The notes beneath the pieces are model-generated. The model made no database searches, was not told the DNA's origin, and saw only the letters and a program-made list of their open reading frames with translations. Both the position numbers and the translations under genes were made by a program. A stretch of DNA of 49,243 nucleotides from assembly GCF_001642475.1 (NCBI RefSeq), contig NW_019174096.1:1-49243 (forward strand), given 5' to 3'. Positions 20,025 through 30,635 of the stretch are shown here, one piece after another (the stretch's first letter is position 1; each line of letters opens with the position of its first letter). The stretch is from Fonsecaea monophora. Taxonomy: Eukaryota > Ascomycota > Eurotiomycetes > Chaetothyriales > Herpotrichiellaceae.

Positions 20025-21288
20025 TGTTGCTGTTGCGGTTGTGTCGCGTGTGACGTTTCGTCTCAAGTGCCAGCGAAACTGCTGAAGAGCTCCCTGGTCA
20101 AAGAACGGTGGCGTGAGAAATGACTCAAGGTAGAGATATCTCTTCCGAATATAGTCAGGCGTTCTTGTGAGATGAAGATGGCCAGTGATTGTCCTTCTCT
20201 TCTTTGATATCCTAAGTCGTCCAGGATACGAGTCGAGATGTCATTGACGATCGAAATGCAAGCATGATTAGTGGCACGAGAAGCTCTCCACAGATGAAAA
20301 AGCTGGATCGCCAACTCGCCGTGCAGCAGCATGGCACCTCGGCAACGGCACCAGGCGGAGTCTGCTGGCGAGACGAACCACGGGGACGAGTGAGGAGAGG
20401 AGACGAGGGGAGGCTGGTGGATAGCGGAAAAGATTGCAAGTAAGCGCTCAAGACCCATGTGTGTGATGGAACTCCAAGAAATTTCATCGGTTCCAGGGTT
20501 GAAACACCGGTGTGAGATCAGCGGTTGCTGAAGTTGGGGCTGAAGGCTGACCTGCACCAGCTGCTCCAGGCGGTCCAGGGGGCAATCCAGTCACCTACGA
20601 GGAGAGCTTGCTGAGCCTGCTGCAGTGCACAGGTGCCGCTAAGCTATCTAGGTACGTTTCCGGGGGCAACGTGATGGCCCAATGGTGGCCGGATTATGCC
20701 CTGCATGGAACGGTTCGGCAGGGGTACGGGGCTCACTCACCCTGCTTCGCACTCGCCGGGTCTGTCTGTTTGCGCATCCTATTGACCGAATCCATCACCC
20801 GGAGTTTGCTCCACAGTGCTTTGAAAACCCCCAAGCCCTTGAAAAATTATCCACTCGTCCAACCAAAAACACTGTGAAGCCATCACTCTCTCCCCCAGAC
20901 CATTGTCTAGATGGATCAACAAAAATTAAAATCTGTTACCTGTGCTTTGTGTCTTTCGGCGAGCCATTCCACTCACTGACCATATCCACGCTCTTTCTTC
21001 CTTGTACTTCATACCCAACACTCACTGTTATTTCTGGTCTCATTCCATATGACTGCTTCATGTGTCTGCCGTCAGCAGAGAGCTTTACCGTTCAGTCTGT
21101 CCTCGTTCGCTCCTTTCGCCACCGTCCTCAACACCAGAATATATGAGATCGCTCGCTCACTTCCGACCAACCTGTAATACTATAAACGAGGAATATTCCT
21201 TCATCTCTGGCAGCATATACCACCCTCACTCTTGGGCAGGCGCCTCCGCAAAGTTTGTTGCTTCCCACCTTCCAGTTTGACCGCCGCC
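20025..21288. other. Divergent intergenic region upstream of the F-box gene
   Basis: About 1.26 kb between the starts of the DUF7704-like gene (minus) and the F-box/WD40 gene (plus). The last 350 bp before the F-box gene are pyrimidine-rich (CTCTTTCTTCCTTG and similar), like a fungal core promoter and leader. Overlapping open frames at 20063-20557 (minus) and 20682-21146 (plus) show no domain features. Confidence 0.4.
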
Positions 21289-23448
21289 ATGCCCTACCAT
21301 GGGCCTTCCGCCTCGATAGCTCCTCAGCGCAGGACGTCTCTCTTCATTCCAAGTCGACCAAAAACGGCTTATGAGGGCTCAACAGGGGTTGAGGAATCTC
21401 TCCGAAGGCCTGCCACTCGGAGGTCTTTCATGATGACCTCGGCGGCGCACGATGTGCTAGATTGGGGTTCTTTCAATCGGAATCAAGAGGAAGCTGGTGA
21501 AGGAAACAATGGTCCTGAGTTTATCGATCCGTTTGCAAAGTTCTCTGGAGAACCTCATATTCTCGAGCCCTCACGGCCGCGACGATACTCGACTTTTACT
21601 CAGTCCGTTAAGCACAGCATCTCCGAGATCCGTTCTCTCACGAGACGAATGTCGCTTACAGTTCGGGGGAGGAGTTCTAAGCAAAAGGAGGAAGTGACAG
21701 AGAACAAGGGACCACAAGTGTTGCCACTGAAGCCAGGCGTGGGCATGATGGATTTGGTCGAGGCCATTCCCACAAGACCAAGGTCTCGTGGACGCTTGTT
21801 GCGAAACCCTAGTGCTCGGAGGAGACCCTCTCTGCCATTACTGAACCTCTACACTTCTCCCGAGCTTCAAGCAGACCTGGAAAACCCAATATCTGTGCGA
21901 TTCCGAGGACCTCCCGTTCTGTCGGATCTAGTGCACGGAGGTGCAGAAGCTCGTGCTTCGGCTGCAGCTCAGAACGAGTTGTTCCATGCCACGAGGACGC
22001 CCCCTCTACCACCCTATGAGCCTCCTGAGTCAGAACTCGAAAAGCCTGAGCACGACGCAGAAAGTGGGATTGGGATTGTGTTGGATAGCCGCGCCCGGCG
22101 CGGGTCGTCGCCGGCAAATGTCCATGTCATTTGCAGAGATCCTGCCTCTGTTCTTGCGACAGAGTTGGTGGAATCGATCCTCTCTTTCCTTGACGTGGAG
22201 TCGCTTGTCCAGGCTTCACTTGTTTCCCACAAATGGCACCACCTTTGTCAGTCACAAGCTGTCTGGAAGGGAGTCTTTCTGCGAGAGTATGGGCCCAAGA
22301 ACGAGTTGCCAGGCCCTGGCGTGCGTCTTGCCGGAATCGGTAAAAACAAGCCCGGGCAAGATTACAGGAAGCTCCTCGAGGTACGGACTCTGATTGACAA
22401 GCGGTGGCGCAACGGAGAAGCCGCCGCAATCTATTTGAACGGCCATAAAGACAGTGTTTATTGCGCGCAATTCGATGAACAGAAGATCATCACCGGGTCG
22501 CGCGATAACACAGTTCGTGTGTGGGATGCCCATACCTACCAGTGTATCCGCAAATTGGGGCCTCCAAACAATCCCCGAGAACGACAGTCGGTCCAGAGCC
22601 CCCCAGCGGAACCAGAAGGGGTGGTTCCGTTCTTCAAAGCCTACGTTTCATCACCAGCGCCTCCCTCACCGGAGATTCCCATGTACCACCAGGCATCGGT
22701 GCTATGCCTGCAGTATGACGACGAGATCCTTGTGACAGGGTCTTCGGATTTCTCCTGCCTAGTGTGGTCGATCAAGGAGGACTATAAACCGATGTTCCGA
22801 CTGATCGGCCACCACGCTGGGGTTCTTGATGTTTGTATTGACAAGGAGCGGATTGTAACTTGCTCCAAGGACACTACGATCAAAATCTGGGAGCGTTCGA
22901 CTGGTAAACTGGTCAAAACGCTTCTCGGACATCGTGGGCCTGTCAATGCAGTCCAAGTCCGAGGGAATCTTTTGGCTAGCGCTAGCGGCGACGGCATGTC
23001 CAAGTTGTGGCGTCTGGAAGACGGGGTCTGCATTAAGGAGTTCCAGTCTAAAGATCGAGGCCTTGCTTGCGTGGAATTCTCGGAGAATGGTCGAACGATC
23101 TTTGCGGGCGGCAATGACCGGGTCATCTACGAGTACGACACAGTCACTGGCCAACGGATCCGCGAGATGAAAGGGCACAAAGATCTGGTGCGGTCGCTCC
23201 ACCTCGACTCGGCCAACTCGCGCATCATCAGCGGCAGCTACGACCATTCGATCAAGGTGTGGGATGCAGAGAAGGGTGAGTCGGCCGAGGACGGCGGGCT
23301 CAAGATCAATTTTGAGGGGTGGTCGTCAAGTTGGATACTGGCGGCCAAGAGCGATTACCGCAAGATTGTCTGCACGAGCCAAGATGCACGGGTGGTTATC
23401 ATTGACTTTGGGTACGGCATTGACGGAGTTGAATTGGTCGAGTCATGA
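21289..23448 (+). CDS. F-box / WD40-repeat protein, SCF ubiquitin ligase substrate receptor
   Basis: Predicted substrate-recognition subunit of an SCF (Skp1-cullin-F-box) E3 ligase. A single exon encodes 719 residues. Residues 1-270 are Arg/Ser-rich and probably disordered. An F-box lies at about 285-335 (ATELVESILSFLDVESLVQA, then HKWHHLCQSQAVWKGVF). A WD40 propeller runs from about 383 to the C-terminus, with seven recognisable blades: for example GHKDSVYCAQF..TGSRDNTVRVWD, CSKDTTIKIWERSTGKLVKT, and GSYDHSIKVWD; the last is atypical. A blade-1/2 insertion (about 420-460) is Pro-rich. The ATG at 21289 sits in a strong context (GCCGCCATG). The architecture matches the Cdc4/Met30/Pof1 class, but I cannot say which orthologue; the long basic N-terminus is unlike Met30. 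Confidence 0.9.
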   Translation: MPYHGPSASIAPQRRTSLFIPSRPKTAYEGSTGVEESLRRPATRRSFMMTSAAHDVLDWGSFNRNQEEAGEGNNGPEFIDPFAKFSGEPHILEPSRPRRYSTFTQSVKHSISEIRSLTRRMSLTVRGRSSKQKEEVTENKGPQVLPLKPGVGMMDLVEAIPTRPRSRGRLLRNPSARRRPSLPLLNLYTSPELQADLENPISVRFRGPPVLSDLVHGGAEARASAAAQNELFHATRTPPLPPYEPPESELEKPEHDAESGIGIVLDSRARRGSSPANVHVICRDPASVLATELVESILSFLDVESLVQASLVSHKWHHLCQSQAVWKGVFLREYGPKNELPGPGVRLAGIGKNKPGQDYRKLLEVRTLIDKRWRNGEAAAIYLNGHKDSVYCAQFDEQKIITGSRDNTVRVWDAHTYQCIRKLGPPNNPRERQSVQSPPAEPEGVVPFFKAYVSSPAPPSPEIPMYHQASVLCLQYDDEILVTGSSDFSCLVWSIKEDYKPMFRLIGHHAGVLDVCIDKERIVTCSKDTTIKIWERSTGKLVKTLLGHRGPVNAVQVRGNLLASASGDGMSKLWRLEDGVCIKEFQSKDRGLACVEFSENGRTIFAGGNDRVIYEYDTVTGQRIREMKGHKDLVRSLHLDSANSRIISGSYDHSIKVWDAEKGESAEDGGLKINFEGWSSSWILAAKSDYRKIVCTSQDARVVIIDFGYGIDGVELVES

Positions 23449-25258
23449 TTCCAAATTGGCGTAGGTTCAAATTTGACACGACATAATCCGCATCGGTTTC
23501 ATCATATAACGACGTTCATGACTCGGGAGACGGGACATTGCTGCGAGTTTTGAAAAGCAACATTACCGGGTCTATTTTGATATGGGGGGAGGGGTTCAAA
23601 AGCAGTTTCTTGTGCCTTTTTGAGCAGCAAGGTGTTGGCGGAGAATATGCAGAAGAGAATGATGGACAGGGGCTCCGAGACATTTCCTAGTTGGATGGAT
23701 CATCCTTTTTTTTTCATGTTCATTTGTGTTTTGTATTTTGTTATGCGCCGTTTGTGGTGCTCGGGAAGGCTGACAGCGGAGATGCGAAGTTTCAGGGGCA
23801 CCACGGGGTGGGCCCTAATGCAGGGAGAGATGCGGAAAAGGGAGGTAGGTGTCTCAAGAATGCAAGATTGGAATGGACAGCGAGTAATGCATAGTCTATA
23901 AGAAGAAGAAGAAGGATAGAGGGAGACGGTCAAAGATTGAGCTGTCTATAAGTAGTGGTTCTGACTACAAGCAATGACCCAAGTTGTATTTTGTGCTTGT
24001 GCCAATGAGGAATGAATGACACATGACTTCGATATACAGTAACTAACGAGGTATGAGATACGGTATTGATTATTACAGCGGCAATGGCGGGTAAGATCAA
24101 GATCGTGGCAACAAGAAGGACGTCATTGTGTTTACGCGGATGCAGAGCTGGGGCCAATCGGCAAGGCGCGTTAAGCGAATCTGGTTCCCTTGTTATGCGT
24201 TATGCGACATTCTTCGATAAGGGAACAGAAACAGGATAGTGGCTGAGAGGAGGAATATTGTCCTCGGGATGGAAGAGAAAAAGGAGAGAGACAGAGACAC
24301 CGAAGGATTATCCAAATGGCCCAGCAGGAGAGAATGAAAATGCTCTAAAACAAGACATTGTCACCCTGCATATTCCCACACCCTGGCGCTTTTGATTGTT
24401 TACCCATCCGGAAAAAGCGATGACTGACTTGCTTAAGGCTACCCAAGAGCGTGGGAGCCATGTGCCTTTTCTAGCTCTTGGCCCTGGAAGTCCCCTAAAG
24501 TCGTAGATAGAGGGAGCTAATGGGTGCCTATGGAAGGCAGGTGACCAAGGAAATATTTCTTAGTTAAAGGAAAATCGCTGTCTAGGCACCTAGTTAAGTA
24601 GTGATGATGATTAGGCACTGCTAAAGGGAACCCAAAAATCCTCTCAAGAATGACAAAGTGGCTGGGTGGTAGTGACAGGCTCTTCCCTCTATTATCCCAC
24701 GACCAAACAATTAAAAAAAGAGGAACCCCACGACTCAAACGCGTTGTGATACGGCACGATATTACGCGATTCACTGGGTCGTGACCAGTCACGCTCTGGC
24801 CTTGACTGTGCGCTCTTTTGCCGGAAGCCAGTCAAACCAAGCCGTCTATTTTCTCATCCCTCTTTTCGCCCTACCTACAAACTTCTCGCAAACACTAACA
24901 GGGTAACAAAACACCTTAAACACCCTGCACCGATCGGAACCTGCGCTTGTCCTCTATCAAGCCACTGAAGTCCTCCTCCTCCATCCACGCCACACTGCCT
25001 TGCGCATTCATTGTCCACTTGTCCCATCCACACCAACAATCTATCATTATCCTCTCAGGCTGGGATTCCATTCCATGCCTCACTCGCCGAGTCGCTTCCG
25101 CCAAAATCCCTGCGTCAGAACCAAAACAACGATTGACGTCGCAAAGTCCAACTAGCGCACCTGCGCCCTCTACCCTTATAAACTCCCAGTATCTGTTGCT
25201 GCTAGGCGCTTTGCTTCCTGCGAAATTCTGCGCCGTGACCCGGTAGACGTGGACGAAT
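23449..25258. other. Long intergenic region upstream of the forkhead gene
   Basis: About 1.8 kb between co-oriented genes. It includes the F-box 3' flank, an AGAAGAAGAAGAAGG purine run near 23900, and a TAGGCACCTAGTTAAG motif near 24585. Just before the forkhead gene is a pyrimidine-rich 450-bp block. Open frames at 24517-24792 and 24916-25404 (minus) show no family features; the second overlaps the forkhead first exon. The length suits a long 5' leader or complex promoter. Confidence 0.4.
25177..25182 (+). promoter_or_regulatory. Possible TATA element of the forkhead gene
   Basis: TATAAA lies 77 bp before the proposed ATG, inside a CT-rich stretch. Position is plausible only if the leader is short, which the sequence does not prove. 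Confidence 0.3.
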
Positions 25259-27763
25259 ATGCCACCATCGAAGAGGAAAGCACGCCGCAAACCCGCCGAC
25301 CTTGCAGAGTCGTCGGAGCTCGATCTTCCAGACTCATCGCCGTCACGTACTTCGGCAAAGAAACGCAAGGTAGTTTTGATTTCCCCGCGCCTTTTCCCGC
25401 TCAAAGAGCGACGCAGAAGCTAACATGCTTGCAAAAAAAACAGGTGCACAACTCTCGTACTGCGCCCGCCAGAAGGAAGTCCGTTACTCCCGATCCTGAA
25501 CCTGAACTCACACATGCGCTGGACTCAGGCGACGACACGGAAGAAATCTCACAAAGCGACCTTATCGACTCGGTAGTCTCCTACCTTCAAGTTTCCAAAG
25601 AACCCATTGTCGCCAGAACCGAGTATTCCAACGATAAAGTTCAGAGCAATAGTCCGCAGAAGGTGTCGGCATATGCGAAGATTGCCGGTCGAGATTGGAC
25701 ATACTTTGTGCGCGAACAATCCATCAACTTTGGCAGGCCGCCAGATGACCGGCCCAACTTGAACGGCGCTTCGAGTCCCATCGCCGACCTAAAGGACGTC
25801 TTACCCGTCCATATCGATCTCGGTCCGAGCAAGATTGTTTCGCGACACCATGCTTCGATCTACTATGACGCAGATTATCCGGTGGATGAAGGTGGCTGGC
25901 ATGTCCGAGTTAACGGTCGAAACGGAGTTCGGGTCAATAACATCCTCGTCAAAAAGGGCTCGAGGAAACAGATCAAGTCAGGCGACATCCTGGAGATTGC
26001 CGGCACGCAAATGATGTTTGTCACTCCGGGTGACAAGGTTGAGATTGACCCTTATTTTATCGAACGTGCCAAAGCGTTGGCCGCCGGCGAGGAAGTCAGT
26101 CCTGCTCAACCCCAGCCTGAGACCGCGAAATACGAGTCTTCAGCGGGACCGGGTCAAAATTTCCCATCGTTGGCTCCAGCACCTCCCGATTTCAAACGCG
26201 AAGCGACACCGCCCGCCCAGATCGCCGATGGCAAGTCTCAGCGAGGCGTCTTCGACAGTAGAATGCCCATGTCGCCCATGTATGGTCGGGGAATGATGAT
26301 GGAAAGCACCCAAGAGATCGACTACAGTCGGGACAGTGCAAAGGACCTCAAGCCGCCCTTCAGTTACGCGACGATGATTGCCCAGGCCATTTTCTCGAGC
26401 GAAGAGGAGAAGTTGACCTTGAGCAACATCTATTCCTTCATTGCTGACAAGTATGCCTTCTATCGCCACTCCAATAGTGGCTGGCAGGTATGTCTTTTCG
26501 CCTTTAGTTGTTCACTTCCTTGGATACTAACATGAGTAGAATTCTATCCGACACAATCTTTCACTGAACAAAGCATTTCAAAAGGTGCCTCGACGGACAG
26601 ACGAGCCTGGAAAGGGGATGAAATGGCAGATTGCCCCAGAATTTCGTCAAGAGTACTGGAAGAAACAAGCCCGCCGTGGAGGCTCGGCTCCGTCGTCGCC
26701 CGCTTCTGGCAAAGAAGTCAATCCCAACTTCCGGGGGCCTAATGGTCAGAACCTTGGTTATGATACTAGTATGGTTAGCCAGTTCTCTGCACGCGATCTG
26801 TCCGACCGAGCTGGGCCTGCTTCTGCTAAGCTGAGTCTCCCGTTTCCTCCCTTCAACCCAAGGCAACAACCATACCCCCCGAGCCCCAGCCTGGCGCCAC
26901 CTGTCTCGCATCCCACAGAGGCTATTACACCTCAAAGGCGAAGAACGGATACACAGAACACCCTTCCGGATATCGACCTCGAAGAATCGCCTTTGCGACA
27001 TGGCCATGCAGCAGCAACACCACAGCTGGGGAAAAACCTGCCCATGTATACGCTTCCGTCGTCTGTTCCGCCTCCCCATCGTTCACCGACAAATCCCACA
27101 CTATCATCGTCCTACCTGGATACCCCTTTCCATCCTTCTCAACATAGCATAATTACGCCTGCGCCATTGCGACAGAACCCTCGATTAGCTCCTCCAAGTA
27201 CTCTGGTTGCTCCTAGCAAGTTCATGCCAGAGTCCTCGCCTGCAGGGCCTCAAGGGCTCTTCTGGAAGGGTATCATGGGTGCAACTCCTGGTCAACCGCT
27301 GCCTGACATGTCACCTGTGAAGGATGAAGACCAGCGAGCCAATGGAATTGACAGAAGTGTAATGAGTTCGAGCCCGCCGCCTATGGATGCCAGCATGGGC
27401 AGTCCAAGCAAACCCGCCAGAGGTAGTCAGGCTCCTAATAGCTCAAATTCAGCCAAGAAGAGGGATGACAGTCCTGCAAACCCGCAGAACTTGAACGGGA
27501 CGGCATCTGACGACAACGGTAGATTCGCACGCAGTTTCTCAAGCAACGGGAATATAGCGAGTGGAGTGAATGATCAGCTGGGACCCAGCAGGTTCGGTAC
27601 ACATCTTTCGGCGAACAATGCGGATACGACTTCGAATCACGATGCTGACGACGAGGATGGTGACGGCGGATTCGACTTGGCCAAGGGATTTGCACCCATT
27701 GCCAGTGGGAGCTTCCATTCACAAAGAAGTGGTAACCTTGGGGTTGCCAGAGCTGGATCATGA
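25259..27763 (+). CDS. fkh2: FHA-forkhead transcription factor (Fkh1/Fkh2 type)
   Basis: Nuclear DNA-binding regulator. The FHA plus forkhead arrangement is that of yeast Fkh1/Fkh2, which drive the G2/M (CLB2) gene cluster. Exons 25259-25369, 25444-26487 and 26540-27763 give 792 residues. Introns are GTAGTT..AACAG and GTATGT..AGTAG with branch ACTAAC. The N-terminus MPPSKRKARRK is basic, like a nuclear localisation signal. FHA spans about 120-230 (WTYFVREQSINFGRPPDD; SKIVSRHHASIYYD, containing the conserved Ser-Arg-His phosphothreonine pocket; WHVRVNGRNGVRVN). The forkhead domain spans about 340-427: KPPFSYATMIAQAI, then SGWQ joined across intron 2 to NSIRHNLSLNKAFQKVPR, ending KGMKWQIAPEF. 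The C-terminal 360 residues are Ser/Pro-rich with many SP/TP sites. The reconstruction of the recognition helix across the intron makes the splice model secure. Confidence 0.93.
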
Positions 27764-28706
27764 GCTGCTACGCCCAAGATTGATGAGATACAGTTTCTGT
27801 TGATGTGTCTTGGGTGGAGGCATTGTCCATTGGGGCAGGAGTCTACTGAATATGTACGACTAAGAAAAACGGGGGATCATGTGCTATGCCTTTATGGGAC
27901 ATGTTTGATGTTCAAAATGGATGCTACGGGCGGACTTTGATGAGGTTGTGAACATAATGGGCTGGGCAATGCACTGGTTGGGATTTTGTTTTGGAGAGTA
28001 AAATGCATGCATGGGAGTCTGGAGATGACATGAAGGGTATCATGACGCTTATTTTGATGCATCACAAGGATGAGGTGATGGTCGATTGCCCTAAATCAGG
28101 CCAAATTGGAATAGTTGTTTGTACCATCAAGACGGACATGACTTTTTATCTCGAGCCGAACGGAATCTCGCATAACTTTTTCGTCTTCTGCGCACATTCG
28201 TAATTCACTTTCAACCTAGGCACGTTGTTAATTAGGTGTTAGTCTATTTCAGTCTGCGCGTGGGCTTGTTGAGTTTCCGGGCGTTTCAGAGAGAAGAAGG
28301 CTTTACCACTTTCCTTTTGCCTTACGAAGGAGACGGTGATTTAATCGGTGGTGGTGGTGTGGTGGTTCAGGTCTTCACTTGGTTGAAAGCCTCACCTCTC
28401 CAGAGCCTCACCAACGCCTCTTTTCCTACCCGCTCTCAGCCTTGTCCTCCTCGTTGATTCATTCTTGCGACTCGCAATTTGTAATTCAAAATCCACGATT
28501 GACATTCCCGAAACTCGAAAACGCTCTTAGCTTCTGTTCTCCATCAAAGCTCATCTCGCCAACCCAAATCAAAACCACACACTCACTGCTTACACAGATC
28601 ACAGACATATACACAGCCCAGCCGCGTTGAACCCCCCTCCCCGGGAGCGCGTGTACATTTTCAGATCCACTGCCCACCATCCACCCTTCACACGTCACAC
28701 ATCACC
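27764..28706. other. Intergenic region upstream of the Arb2-domain gene
   Basis: About 0.94 kb between co-oriented genes. The first ~450 bp are probably the forkhead 3' flank; the last ~250 bp are CA/CT-rich leader (CACACACTCACTGC and similar). A GGTGGTGGTGTGGTGG run lies near 28345. No gene seen. Confidence 0.4.
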
Positions 28707-30138
28707 ATGTTTCGCCGTCTCGCTCACACGCTCCCCGCTGACGCCGTCTTCGAACCGGACCTCGCCAAGTTGGGGTTCTTCGTCAACGAGGACGATCAGG
28801 TCCGCTCGATTCGGAGCCCCGATCGCAAGTTTCAGTATAAGATCAATCGGAATGATCGGTGGAATGAGGTGCATAAATGTGAGTTGTTTGCCAACACTAC
28901 CGATTTGGAGTAAGGAGTTTTGTGTTCGTGTTTGGTGTTTTGTTCGGTCGGTATCTATCTATCTATCGACACTACATGGAGCTCCTCCTCCTGGGAACAC
29001 TGTTGGACATAAAAAGGCTAACGCTCAAGGGGTGGGGTTGGGGTTTGGTAGGGGCAAATAACAGTGAGTTTTCCCTCGCTCTTCGATTGTCGGAGCCGTG
29101 TGTCGGTACGGGTTGGGTGTTTTGATTGCTCAACTTATTCATTCTAGCTGCGATCCGTCGTATCATCAACGACCGGTTCGCCGATCTGGGCTGCGAAACT
29201 GTCCGACTACCACTTGGTGCAACCGAGTCAGACAATCACGTCCCCATCCTCGTGTCCAAGGACTGTGCAACCAAGAGCCGCGTGACCGTCTTCTTTGGCG
29301 AGAGGAATCTGGAACCAGGAGTCTTGAGCTGGCGCATCATCGGGGAAGAAGGCATCAAGCACGGCTCGCTGGTAGAGTTCACCAAAGCTCTCCTGTCTGT
29401 CCCTGTGCTCGAGACTTCACCTATGTCAACGTCAACGTCTGCGTCTGCGTCTGCGCCTGGTCTCATCGTTGCAAATCCATGTCAGCTGCTCTGGTATCGA
29501 GGCGGTGGACGCGCTGTGTCGCCACATGAATGGCTTTCGCTGCCGAGACCGAGTGCTGTGCACGATGCTCCGCGAGTGGACAACGTCAAGAATAGAATTC
29601 CTGGCAATTTTGACTACGTGAAGCACGTGTCTTACATGTTTGAAAAGGTGATTCCCACTTTGGTCGACAAGGAAGCAAAGCTAGATCTCGTCGGGCTGGA
29701 GTACACGGGGACAGCTGTGCTGGAATATCTTGCTGAGCATTGTATGTGTGGCTCTGGCTAAAATCTAGGACGGACTGACACTTCTCTGCAGGGGATACAT
29801 GGTCAGGGCGCATCAACGGCATTACTCTGGTCACACCTCAACACAAGATAGCAGATCTCATCAACAATGGTGCGTCGGACGGCTTTATCACCTTCGTGAG
29901 CAAGCGGTGTCGAGCTTATTTCGTCTACCACTCGGCCATTGAGACACCGATAGCTGGTCGTGAGGAGTTTGGCTGCAACTGCTACGCTAGTGGAGAGCAC
30001 GCGTATACGGAGAATGCAATAGCGAGATGCTGGAGGCATATGTTGGACTGGTTCAATATGCTGTACCTGAATCCGGAACATGAGGAAGTTGAGTTTGTGG
30101 TGGTGAAGGAAGATGAAGAAGTGAAGCTCGGTTGGTAG
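28707..30138 (+). CDS. arb2: Arb2-domain protein
   Basis: Arb2 is a subunit of the fission-yeast Argonaute siRNA chaperone (ARC) complex acting in heterochromatin; the same domain is fused to Hda1-class deacetylases. Whether this orthologue acts in silencing is inferred. Exons 28707-28878, 29148-29741 and 29792-30138 give 370 residues. Junctions are NEVHK|SAIRRIINDRF and YLAEH|WDTWSGRINGITLV. The N-terminus (FQYKINRNDRWNEVHK) is the usual Arb2 entry. The core resembles an alpha/beta-hydrolase: KLDLVGLEYTGTAVLEYL occupies the nucleophile-elbow position (about 235-250) but has Glu-Tyr-Thr instead of a Gly-x-Ser-x-Gly triad. A Thr/Ser/Ala repeat encoded by a GTCTGC/GTCAAC tract (29425-29457) is a low-complexity insert. 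The first intron is long at 269 nt. Confidence 0.82.
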
Positions 30139-30635
30139 CCATTGGGCCTGGGGACCGTGAGGGAGTGAGTTGTGCATTGAACCGTGAAGGGGGCAGGAAA
30201 TACGCGACTCGGCTAAAGGAAGTCGAATGTAGGAAGCAGCGTAGATGGGAAACATGAGCGGTCCAGCCTGGCGTCCAAGGAAGTTGCTGATGCTGGACTT
30301 GATGTGGTAATGAAACCAAGGGGTTCTGGCCATGGAGTTGCACAACAGCATCCTCCTTGAATGAGAACCAAAATGTTATGGCAATACCGACGTCTTTGCT
30401 TCCGTAAAGGTTTCTCGGATCTTGTAGTTCTGTAGAAACCTTATGGCAGGACTCTTTCTGCCACACCCACCTCCTTCACTCCTTCCTTTCGACTGAAGCT
30501 GACCAGGTTGAGCTACCACTAGCATCAATCGCAAGATTGCGACCTCTGTACCGACTCCTCTCAAACAGACCCGATAGCCATCTAAGCCCTTCATTCTCTC
30601 TGACGTCCTGATGCACGATCAGATACCCATCCACT
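30139..30635. other. Short intergenic region
   Basis: Half a kilobase between co-oriented genes, with the downstream half CT-rich (CACCTCCTTCACTCCTTCC). It presumably holds the Arb2 3' end and the next promoter. No gene seen. Confidence 0.4.

Noticed and set aside
20063..20557. Minus-strand frame upstream of the DUF7704-like gene
   Set aside because: Starts at GTG and has no domain; more likely leader or promoter sequence than an extra exon, since the downstream gene already has a complete family N-terminus.
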